64,000 nt of DNA. Origin: Limanda limanda (lineage: Eukaryota > Chordata > Actinopteri > Pleuronectiformes > Pleuronectidae). Position 1 is the first letter of the stretch; each line of letters opens with the position of its first letter. Under the pieces are notes generated by a model, which saw nothing but the letters and a program-made list of their open reading frames with translations, was not told where the DNA came from and made no database searches. The translations under genes and the position numbers were made by a program. This document shows positions 29,201-47,000 of this stretch, piece by piece. The DNA lies in contig NC_083646.1 of assembly GCF_963576545.1 (NCBI RefSeq), positions 12,420,991-12,484,990 of the forward strand, given 5' to 3'.

Positions 29201-30540
29201 AATTATAACAAGGTCAATATACTTTAAGTTTAAAATGAACACATGATATAGAATATATATCTGTTATAATGTTACTATATTTGTTATACTACAGTATAGT
29301 GAAATATACATGTATCCAAGGAATAAAAAGCGTTTTACTTTATTAGTTTCTACTACTCAAGGGAGAACAGTCCAGGGATTCCCCCCCTCGGGCTCGGCCC
29401 CAAAGAGTCAGACGATAAATCTCAGAGCTCCTGGGATGATTAATAGGGTAGAAAAAAAAATGTCCTGCTATAATTTTCTGTTCTTTTTTTTAACTTGGGG
29501 TCATTTTCCCTACCTGTAGGCCTAGAGTGTATAAATGAAACCTTTGGAAGTGCTTCGAAAAGCTATACAAAGGTGAACTGTTAACAGGGGCAGGAAGCCC
29601 AACCCTCGTTGTTGCAGGTGAAAGTTGGTCCGTGAGGTCGAGTCCCACTTAAGAACTACTTAAGTACAAAATGCAGAGAACAATAATGCTGTCTGTGACA
29701 TTAAGCTGTCAACACACAGTGCATTGCAGTGTGAGGTGCTGTGAGGCCACAGACCAGTCAGAGAGCTCATGTTGACAGCAGCACACCACTGAAAGTACAT
29801 GCAATGTGTTTTCTTATACATGCATCACATGGATGACTGGGTTCACGTGAGTCATTTACCTGAGGAGGAGACAAACCTGGCATTCATGTGAGTTTTACTT
29901 CCTCGTATAACAACATTGTTGCAGAACAAGTACATGCTGTCACAGCCAAAAGTATTCCCTGAAGGCTGTGGCCTATTTCAGCAGGATAATGTGCTCTGCC
30001 ACACGACGGAAATCTTACAAGGAAAAGTAGAACAAGCTTGATTTCTTGCTATTCACTCACTTACATGAGTAGGCTTGTAAGCATCATTTATAATTTATAA
30101 ATCCATGCTCTGCTAGGTAACTGGTTACCAATGTTTTCTTGAAACATTCACTTTCTGCTTCGATTACATGATGTAAAAGTCCCAAACTGCCTAGAATAAT
30201 TTCTTTTTATATATTTAGACATATTTGTGTCAAAATGTATTTTGATGCACGGTAAATACGCAAGGAAGACAGATAAAGGATAAATATGTCTTCCACCCTA
30301 TGCTCGAAAAAATAATATAATGTTTCAGGGGCTTTATGGAAATATTTGGCTGCAACCTCTGCTGCACCACAACCTTCTACCTGGTCAGCTGACATGAGTC
30401 ATCAGGCACTTCACAGCGTCTCCTCCCTCTTCTGACGTGACAGCAGCTGCAGAGCTCGTAACAGAGGCACCACAGGATTCTACATCCTCTCTCTGGGTGT
30501 GTGTGTGTGCTTGTGTGATTTGGTTGCTGCACTGGCAGTG

Positions 30541-32547
30541 TTTCGGGGGCCACAATCAAAAATGTTGCTTAGGGCCACCAAAATCCTACAGCCGGCCCTG
30601 GATTAAGCATCTGTAGGACCCAGTAGATCCCAAATCATATATTAGAGGGTTTAATACACTGAAGCACTTTGTAAGCTTTTTTAGATAAGTGTTATATATA
30701 TAAAATTATATTATTTTCATTTTTTTTTATATTATTATAATATTATTATTATAGAACGGTGGCAGACATTAGAGCTATACAATAATATGTGATTATTAAC
30801 ATTGTGGCTGATCAATATTTAGGCTAATCATGATAATGCAGAAACAACAGAGTAAAAATAATCAAACTAGAAAATTACAATAAACTAATTCGATTTAAGA
30901 AATCAACTAGAGAATTTAGAACAGTTTTCCTTTAGTTTGTGAATCTTTTTAACAATGTTAACATCAAAACACTGCATCAGTCCCAGTCTAAGCTGAATAT
31001 GTACACAGGACAAAGTTTGGGTCACATAAGGGGAGTCTATAGAAATATGATTTTCTACCACACAAATCTCATCATCCCTCACAATGTCCCGGTGTGTTTA
31101 TCTCTCCAACAAAACCCACCCCATCACATTTATTCTGTGATTATTGCCTCTTTTATTACTGTTATTATTAATAAATCAAGCCGTTTCGGGATCCCCAATC
31201 AAAAATGTTGCTTAGGGCCACCAAAATCCTACAGCCGGCCCTGGATTGAACATCTGTAGGACCCAATAGGTCCCAAATAATATATTAGAGGGTTTAATAC
31301 ACTGAAGCACTTTGTAAGCTTGTTGAGAGTGCTATAGATATAACATTGTGTTATTTTCATTGTTATTTTTTAATATTACAATATTATTGTTATTATAGCA
31401 GGGTGGAGTTGGACCTATACAAATATGCGATTATTACAATATTATTATTATTATAGCAGGTTGGAGTTGGACCTATACAATATTATGTGATTATTAATAT
31501 TGTGGCTGATCAATATTTAGGCCGATCATGATAATGCAGAAACAACAGGGTAAAAATAATCAAACTAGAAAATTACAATAAACTAATTCGATTTAAGAAA
31601 TCAACTAAAGAATTTAGAACAGTTTTCCTTTAGCTTGTGAATCTTTTTAACAATGTTAACATCGAAACACTGCATCAGTCCCAGTCTAAGCTGCATATGT
31701 ACACAGGACAAAGTTTGGGTCACATAAGGGGAGTCTATAGAAATATGATTTTCTACCACACAAATCTCATCACCCCACACAATGTCCCGGTGTGTTTATC
31801 TCTCCAACAAAACCCACCCCATCACATTTATTCTGTGATTATGAAGACTCTGTTCATTGCCTCTTTTATTACTGTTATTATTAATAAATCAAGCAGTTTC
31901 GGGATCCCCAATCAAAAATGTTGCTTAGGGCCACCAAAATCCTACAGCCGGCCCTGGATTGAACATCTGTAGGACCCAATAGGTCCCAAATAATATATTA
32001 GAGGGTTTAATACACTGAAGCACTTTGTAAGCTTGTTGAGAGTGCTATAGATATAACATTGTGTTATTTTCATTGTTATTTTTTAATATTACAATATTAT
32101 TGTTATTATAGCAGGGTGGAGTTGGACCTATACAATATTATGCGATTATTAATATTGTGGCTGACCAATATTTAGGCTGATCATGATAATACAGAAACAA
32201 CATAGGGTGAAAAATAATCAAACTAGAAAATTACAATAAACTAATTCGATTTAAGAAAACAACTAGAGAATTTAGAACAGTTTTCCTTTAGTTTGTGAAT
32301 CTTTTTAACAATATTAACATCGAACATCAGTCCCAGTCTAAGCTGCATATGTACACAGGACAAAGTTTGGGTCACATAAGGGGGGTCTATAGAAATATGA
32401 TTTTCTACCACACAAATCTCATCATCCCACACAATGTCCCGGTGTGTTTATCTCTCCAACAAAACCCACCCCATCACATTTATTCTGTGATTATGAAGCC
32501 TCTGTTCATTGCCTCTTTTATTACTGTTATTATTAATAAATCAAGCA
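30541..32547. repeat. Three-copy tandem array of a 0.65-0.71 kb unit
   Basis: Copies run 30541-31184, 31185-31896 and 31897-32547. Each starts with tttcggg, then gcttagggccaccaaaatcc and cagccggccctgga, and ends with ttattaataaatcaagc(a/c)g. Copies are very similar. Copy 2 has an extra internal repeat of a tatagcag(g)ttggagttggacc block, and copy 1 lacks the atgaag(a/c)ctctgttc word present in copies 2 and 3. The array is bounded by GGCAGTG at 30534-30540 and 32548-32554, which may be a target-site duplication. The ccggccctg word resembles a hAT-type terminus (caggg at the end), so the unit may derive from a transposon. A similar open frame recurs in all three but has no ATG and no known domain. 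Confidence 0.85.
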
Positions 32548-32929
32548 GGCAGTGAGGCCCGGACAGGGAAGTTAAGGGGGGGGGGTGTGTGTGTGTACGA
32601 GGGGCCCGGGCTGGAGGTGGTAATTGCTGGTGTAACAGTGTGTACAGCCCCGCGGTGGCCTCATGAGCGACCCGCTTTATTAGATCGGCCGGTATCGATC
32701 CTCACTGCGCGGCGTTGACTAATCTGCAGGCGAGAGGTTGGGAGGGGTGGGGGGCTGGGGGGGGGCAGCGGGTCGATGGGCCTGGATTCAATCATGTCTG
32801 GAAACAGAGAAGGTAATTTGTTGTAATCACGGGCCGCTAAATGGAAAACGTGAGAACAACGCGCCCGTGAGGTGCGTGGAGAGAACTACAACACATCAAG
32901 ACGGTGGAGCTTTTTCCAGTAAAAAGGCC

Positions 32930-33510
32930 TGGACACACACATACAGACACACACACAGACACACACAGACACACACAGACACACACAGAGACACAGAGAC
33001 ACACACACAGAGACACACACACAGAGACAGACACAAACACACAGACACACAGACACACACAGAAAGACAGACACACACAGACAGACACACACAGACACAG
33101 ACACACACAGACAGACACAAATAAGACACACACAGACAGACACAAATAAGACACACACAGACACACAGACACACAGAGACACACAGACAGACAGACAGAC
33201 AGACACACAGACACAGACACACACAGACAGACACACAGACACAGACAGACACAAATAAGACACACACAGACACAGACAGACAGACAGAGACACAGACACA
33301 GACACACAGACAGACACACAGAGACACACACAGACAGACAGACACACAGACAGACAGACACACACAGAAAGACACAGACACACACAGACAAACACACACA
33401 GACACACACAGACACACACAGACACACAGAAAGACACAGACACAGACAGAAACACACACAGACAGACACACACAGAAAGACACAGACACACACAGACACA
33501 CACACACACG
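32930..33510. repeat. ACAGACACAC-type minisatellite, about 580 bp
   Basis: A CA-rich array in which acag, agac and agag variants alternate with aaataag interruptions. The 207-253-residue minus-strand frames over it encode only Val, Cys, Ser, Leu and Phe in short periods and are artefacts. Confidence 0.95.
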
Positions 33511-33857
33511 CACTGTGCTCTGCAATTATGGATATGCAGCCTGAGTCATAGAGGAATCGATACGCGCCTGCTGCACGACCTTCACTTCTCCGCCGCACGC
33601 ACGCAAGTTTCGAAAAGCTGATTTTCTCACCTTGACAGAAAACCTTTTCACATTATTTACTAATTCATTTTGATAGAGGCTCTTTTTCTGGGCAGATTGG
33701 TCTTTATTGGATTTGGAAAATAAGACAAATGGATTCACGCGTGAGGTAAATCCAGAGCAGCGTCGAGAACCCCCCCGCAGGCGGCCGTCCCTGTGTTGAG
33801 AGAGTTCCTCTTAAAATAGTAACATGACAATAGAAAAAAGATGAGACGGATTGATGT

Positions 33858-33863
33858 TTTATT
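33858..33863 (-). terminator. Candidate flad1 polyadenylation signal
   Basis: AATAAA on the minus strand, about 210 nt downstream of the flad1 stop codon. It is the first canonical hexamer I see there. Confidence 0.45.
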
Positions 33864-34073
33864 TAACAGCGCGGAGCCATTACTTCAGACACACAAGTAA
33901 CACACACACACACATAATCTCATTCTGCAGGTACACGAGTCAGTCTCCTGAAAATATTCACATGAAGACAACGACAACAAAAAGTCACATTTGTCTTTAC
34001 CACAGAGTTTAAACGCAAGTGCAAGTAAGTGATTTGTGTCCATGGGCAACAGGTAATGAGGTGTGAGGCGTCG

Positions 34074-41754
<7,681 letters not shown>

Positions 41755-42300
41755 TGTTGCTTTGGTGAGTTGAGCTGCCAGTCTCCTCGCACGCACCACT
41801 GCTCTACTCAGGCTGGGAAGAGCAAAGCTGGGAGACAGATCCGAAAAATGCATAAGGCAATGTATACATGCATTTAGAGTTTCTGGTCATATATTTGAAT
41901 TTAAACTGTGAACTGCAGTTATATATGAAGGTGAACGTAACGTATGTTAAACCATTTATACATTTTAGTACAATCTATATCATTTTGGAGCTTTACTGGC
42001 AAGATGTCCCTACTAGGATTAGGAAATGTTTTATTTTTTAACTCACATCAACATGAGGAATCCATGTATACTATCCTTATTACAGCTCAGGCCGTCTTCT
42101 TATCTTTGATCAGGAAATATCTTTAAAGAGACACATGAAATTGCAGATTAGAAACAGAAAAACATAAAAAAGGATAAGACAAGAATCACAGCGAGCTGAG
42201 TTAGTGTCTCTCAGCAACCCAGACAGAGCATCTATACGAACAATGATCATTTCTTGATGCAATTCAGCAGCAAAGACATAGTAAAAGGACTGTTTTTATT

Positions 42301-42440
42301 AGCGCTTTTTCAGTCTTATCACCCACTCAAAGTATTGTTTGGGGTTCAGTGTTTTGCCCAAGGTCGCTTCAGAATACAGGCTGAAGGTCGAACCTCCAAC
42401 TTTCTGATTGGTGGATGACCCTCTCCACCTCCTGAGCTAC
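42301..42440. repeat. Teleost repeat fragment with tRNA-SINE-like words
   Basis: The words ggggttcagtgttttgcccaa, gaaggtcgaacctccaac and tctccacctcctgagctac resemble a common fish repeat (ggttcagtgtcttgcccaag ... ccaaccttctgattggt ... accacctgagccac). The ggtcgaacc word is B-box-like. Confidence 0.5.
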
Positions 42441-43159
42441 AGAGCATCGACAAACTAATATAATTTCCTTCATAAATATTTACTGTCGGGCTTTACATTG
42501 TGTAGACAAGACTGTCAGGGCTTGGAGCTTACGTTGAATAGTTGAGGGCGAAAAAACAGAAATCAAGAGATAGTAGGACACTGCATTAAGATTGATACAA
42601 TTGAATTAACTCTATAAAATGAGTCTGTGCAAGACTTAAACGGAGGACAGTGCAAATGTGTTCTCTCGATAGATAACCAAATGTGACACCTGCCATGCCT
42701 CCTCGAGTATCTTAGTTTAGATGAATTGCATGAAGACTTAGATGTTAAAAGGTGAAGCAGACGGATCGATGTGCACTTTGCCACAGTTCTGATCAACAAC
42801 GCTGGAGAGAGCAGAAGCGTTGCAGACAACAGGGAATCAAACTTATTCTGTGAGTTGAAGCTCAGTGTTCAAACAGAGGGAGCAAAGATTTAATGGACGG
42901 ATGTTAATATAAACTAGCTGATCTACACTCTTTAACGTAGTGACAACAATGAGACATGTTTGCCCACAGGTAGAGGAGCAGCTTGCTCAACACTGATTTT
43001 AAGTTGCGCAACACTTACACATACTGTCGTGGAAACTAAAAACGAGGAGCATGCACATTCAATACCTCTCATAAAACTAACTACCACAGAGGAATGATGA
43101 ATGATGACTACACGTCACACACACCAGGACTTCTGTAGCAGATCCTCGCTAGTTGTGCA

Positions 43160-43198
43160 AGTCTCCTTGTTAGCTTACTGCAGGAACACAAGGAGACT
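43160..43198. other. 11-bp perfect inverted repeat (hairpin)
   Basis: agtctccttgt (43160-43170) and acaaggagact (43188-43198) are exact reverse complements with a 17-nt loop. On the minus strand a gtaagc donor-like site falls in the loop, near where a flad1 leader exon could end. Confidence 0.6.
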
Positions 43199-43349
43199 CG
43201 AGCTACGAGCGAACTGTACGTCAGCGTACAAGCGCAGTGACGCAATATGTTGTGTTTACAAAATAATAACGATATCCCCCCCACTATCATCTGCTGCGGA
43301 AAATCTAATGATTTATTATATTCCTTTATAATTCCATAAGAAACTCATT

Positions 43350-43540
43350 AAAACCAGCGAACCTTGCTCCTCAGCCGCTGGGAGTCCTCGCGTTTGTAGC
43401 TATGTCACTCAAATGACAAGTGTCCAATCACGAGCGAGATACGCCTTCTCGAGTTGTCCGGCAGCCAATCCGGGCTCATTGAGGCGGGGCATAGCTCGAA
43501 TCTGTTGTCACTGAACCCGGAAGTGGCTAAAATAAGCTCC
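43350..43540 (-). promoter_or_regulatory. Likely flad1 promoter region
   Basis: A CpG-richer patch about 1.6 kb upstream of the flad1 start codon, with CCAAT boxes at 43424-43428 and 43464-43468, a GC box ggcggggc at 43483-43490 and an ETS-type ccggaagt at 43517-43524. There is no TATA box. Such a set fits a TATA-less housekeeping promoter. The leader exon cannot be fixed. Confidence 0.45.
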
Positions 43541-43559
43541 GTGTTTCTCTCGAAGAAAC

Positions 43560-44520
43560 GAAGCCGATGTGGATTAATACATATGTTTATGAAGAGGAGT
43601 ATTAGCTACAAGAGCTGCTCTGATAACTCGTCCCTTGGAGGAGATTCACTCTGCAGCGTCTACACTCGACTACCATGATGCACAGCTGCTAGTGTCACGT
43701 TCTTCTTCAGCCTGTTTATAAATAGACTAGTGTCACGCTTCTGCCCCTAGTGGTGGGAGGAGGCAAGTACGGGATACACGGACAATCTTCCAAATGTAGA
43801 TATTACTTCTCTGGCCTGTAGGTGGCGTGTTTGCATGACTGCAACTGTCCAGCTCAGTAAGCAGCATGGAATGTTTAGCTGTTTTAATATTTAAGTCTCA
43901 ATGTTATATTATCAATGATGTGTGAAATGAAACAAGAGGTATTGCAGATTTTTATTAAAACATATACAGAATAACTTTTCAAAACGTTGGAGAGGTTAGA
44001 CTTTAATAATTAGAATAATTTAATAATAACTCAGAATTAAGACAAATAATGATATGATTATATAAAATAAGTCAAATTATATAATATAATGAACTTACAT
44101 AATTTGAAGAATAAAAAGTATGAGATACTGTCTACATGTATTATATTTATTTATTTATTTTAAGTTTAAGGGTAGGCAAAGCAGACAATTTGCCCTGGGC
44201 CCTAAGTTGAGAGGGGGCTTCACAGAACAGCTGATTGCATCAGTCAACAGTGATGACGATTTTGTGAAAACCCCCTTTGATTCTGTGATAGGCTGTTGCA
44301 ACGTGTTCTTGTGGTTTTGGCTGCAACACTGTTTACCCCTGAAACTCCAAAAGTGCTTTGTAAACTGAAACACTTCACCCATCCCTCCATCAGCATAGAG
44401 GTGAATGGATATTGAGTGAAAGATAGGTCTTAACCTGAACTTAAACTCAGTTGTAACAGCGGCAGGAAGGTCAGATGAGGACGAAAAGAGAATAACAAAT
44501 ATAAAGGCAATAGAATAAAA
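43560..44520. other. Spacer between the flad1 promoter and a LINE remnant
   Basis: No gene was recognised. Two fragments at 43720-43870 (gcccctagtggtggg, tgtaggtggcg) resemble words from fish repeats, and the rest is AT-rich. Confidence 0.4.
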
Positions 44521-44525
44521 ATTGT

Positions 44526-45182
44526 ACTCATATATGTATATCTACCAACGGCTGGAGAACGCTGGACTGACAGACAGCATAGAGGCGTTAATCATGACTG
44601 CACAGGAACAGGCCCTTCGAACAAAAGCCATAGAGGCGGCAAGGTTTACCACATCAGACAAAACCCAAGGTGCAGACTGTGCAATGACGCCCCTGACACA
44701 GTACAGCCGTTAAGATCAGGGTGTAAGATACAATCAGGAACAGCGTATATTGAAAGGCACAACCAAGTAGCTTGAAAAGTGTTCAGGAACATCTGCACCC
44801 AGTATGGATTAGAAGGGCCCAAATCCCGATGGGACACACCACCGAAGCTTGATGAAAACACCAGGGCTCAGGTCCTGTGGGAGTTCAGACTCCAGACTGA
44901 CAGACCACTACTGGCTAACCAACCGGACGTAGTGGTGATGGACAGACAGCAGAAGAATGCAGTAATTGTAAATGTGGCAATACCGGATGACAGCAACATC
45001 AGAAAGAAGGAACACAAAAAGATTGAGAAGTACCAAGGGTTGAAAGAACAGCTGGATGAAAAGTTCGAAAGTCAAGACCAATGTGATCCCTCTGGTAAAA
45101 GGAGCACTGTGACCCCCCCCCAAACTGGGAGAGTGGCTCCCACAGATTCAAGGATCCACATCTCAAGCCTCAGTCCAGAAAA
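44526..45182 (+). pseudogene. Decayed RLE-type LINE C-terminus (R2/NeSL/Rex6-like)
   Basis: Joined across at least one frameshift and one in-frame stop, it reads RLENAGLTDSIEALIM, then a broken zinc knuckle (CRLC ... GC with the usual His replaced by Pro), an ERHNQVA motif, RNICTQYGLEGPKS, then ANQPDVVVMDRQ and NVAIPDDSNIRKKEHKKIEKY. The RHN motif plus PD...D spacing is the restriction-like endonuclease of R2-type LINEs. It is an inactive remnant about 300 bp upstream of the shc1 candidate first exon. Confidence 0.65.
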
Positions 45183-45474
45183 GTAAAAAAAAAAATAATA
45201 ATCATAATCATCATAAAGTTCATAATTAGGTAATATACAGATGTTTAAGTTTTTTTAATGGACAAGTTAAGTGACATAAATAGGAATATGAAAGTTCACT
45301 TTCATTTATTGAGGGTAAAAAATAAACCCGGTTCTGTTTGTGGCTCGCGATGTGGAACATTTTACTTTTGCGCAATCTGCATTGAATAGGCCAGGTGCAA
45401 AACACACACACACACACACACACGAACACATGCAAACACACACACGCACTCAACCACACAGCCACACACACGGG

Positions 45475-45743
45475 GCCAGATGACGTTGCCATTTGTTCGC
45501 GGAAGTGGCTTCTGTCGTGGAGGGAGGGAGGGAGGAGGAGGAGGAGGAGGAGGAAGGAAGGAAGGGGAGAGCAGAGAAGAAGTTTCAGAGTCAGCCCGTA
45601 TGAAAGTTAATCTGAAGTGTTTGAGCGGAATAAGAAGCTTCGAGCCTGAGATCTGCTGCTGGATGCGACTCATCTGAAGTGGGTCTGCCGAGGAGGAGGA
45701 GGAGGAGGAGGGAACCATCGAGGCGAAGGGAGGAAGAGAGCTG
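45475..45743 (+). promoter_or_regulatory. shc1: Candidate shc1 promoter and untranslated first exon
   Basis: A GC/purine-rich segment with a tgacgt CRE half-site (45481) and an ETS-like cgcggaagtg (45498-45507) leads into (gga)n repeats. It ends at a strong donor gagctg|gtaagt at 45743. It is the best first-exon candidate between flad1 and the shc1 coding exons. The assignment is by position only and would need an 11.5 kb intron; it could instead feed the unrecognised ORF at 55795. Confidence 0.4.
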
Positions 45744-46264
45744 GTAAGTTGAAGTTGACCACACTTTGTCGGGGCACGGTTTCGTACGTGGTGAGCGCCT
45801 GTTCACCGCAGTTATTGTACTTGTAATAAATAAATACTAGTTTGGAGGACACGGTTCGACTTTTCTGGTCGTGGTGCCTTCAGGGACCCATTGTTCTGCT
45901 GGCCGTGTGCAGTTTGGGTTCCAGGCTTGTTCGGGACAGTGGAGTGAAAAAGCTCATGATCACACTGGCCTGTGAACACATCTCCCTCATGTTGTGTGTG
46001 TCCGTCCCTGTGCTCTCACACACACTGAGCCCACAGCTGCCTGTTGAGCCACACTGCAGGGTCACAGTGTGCTAATGTGCTGAAGTTAGTTATGAGATAT
46101 GATGAAGAGTCACCTGAGTGGCCCCCAGCTCGAGTCTCCCTCTGGAAGTCACTAACATGTCTTTGGGTTTGTCAGACACAGAGATGTCCTCCAATCAGGT
46201 CAGAGCTGAAATGATGAGGCTATTGATCAAGGATAGGCAGTTATAATTCATAATCCCTTATCTA

Positions 46265-46645
46265 TGGTGGCCCTGAAGTGCATATGGCAAATAACAATAA
46301 GGATTTTTAAAAAGCCGCAAATTACAAAACACAACAGTAACATTAAGTTCTAAGAGATCTTGCTATTCATAAGATTGTCATTTTTTTCTTATTTGCTCTT
46401 GTGTTTTCTTATTTTTTGTTGTGTTTTTGTAATTGCCTTTTCTCTCACGCCCCTTTTGAGTTGTGAGTTGTCACATTTTCTTATCTGTCGTTGTATTTTT
46501 TTCGTTTGCCGTTAAAATGTATGACTGGTTGTTCCCCTTTCTTATTTGTTGTTGTGGTTTTTATATTTGCAATCGTGTTTTCTTATATGCAATAATGCGT
46601 GGTCAGTTGCTGTTTTCTTTTCTGATTTGCACTTCAGGGCCACCG
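46265..46645. mobile_element. MITE with 17-bp terminal inverted repeats
   Basis: ggtggccctgaagtgca (46266-46282) and tgcacttcagggccacc (46628-46644) are perfect reverse complements, each preceded or followed within one base by a TA dinucleotide. The interior is a degenerate minisatellite of cttatttgttgttgtgtttt-like units of about 25-35 bp. No coding capacity. TA flanks would fit a TA-targeting DNA transposon. Confidence 0.75.
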
Positions 46646-46922
46646 TACTTAACTTGCTTCTTCCACCTTCTTCAAGGTGACGATTTTTCTACTTAAGCAG
46701 AATATGTGTGCATTTCAGTCCCACAAAGAAAGCATTTCAATTTGTTACAGATTAGAAACATAGTGTAGATACAATTGAGATAATGTTTGGCAAGGAAATT
46801 ATAATAAATATCAGCCCTAACTTAATTCCATAAAGAAAATGGATCCTGGTAGTGTCAGGGTCAAGCTGAGTCTCTGCAGGTTAAGTAAATTATCTCTGAG
46901 ATAAGCTGCAGAATACATTGTT

Positions 46923-46923
<1 letters not shown>

Positions 46924-46997
<74 letters not shown>
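46924..46997. repeat. (CA)n microsatellite
   Basis: About 37 CA units. The minus-strand VCVC frames are artefacts. Confidence 0.97.

Positions 46998-46999
<2 letters not shown>

Positions 47000-47000
<1 letters not shown>

Larger units (their letters stand above)
22451..30540. other. Intergenic region, no gene recognised
   Basis: About 8 kb of AT-rich sequence between the ephrin gene and a tandem array. A 10-bp minisatellite (ggtgaaatga) lies at 25293-25338. A caggggcgggtccggggg word at about 26894 looks like a degraded hAT-type end, but I could not find its partner. The frame at 27292-27678 has no recognisable domain. A teleost-repeat-like stretch is at 29020-29200. Confidence 0.5.
32548..34073. 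other. Intergenic region downstream of flad1
   Basis: It contains a G-rich stretch (32574-32770), the ACAGACACAC minisatellite and the probable flad1 3' UTR. No coding exon was recognised. Confidence 0.55.

Noticed and set aside
30541..32547. A CRISPR-like or LTR-like reading of the tandem array
   Set aside because: The units are hundreds of bases long with no spacers, and there is no tg...ca LTR border or internal coding region.
30939..32555. A frame of about 86-111 residues that recurs in all three tandem copies
   Set aside because: It has no ATG start, no domain, and its preservation follows from the recent duplication of the whole unit.
32837..33598. A 253-residue minus-strand open frame
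   Set aside because: It is a reading of the ACAGACACAC minisatellite and is composed almost only of Val, Cys, Ser, Leu and Phe.
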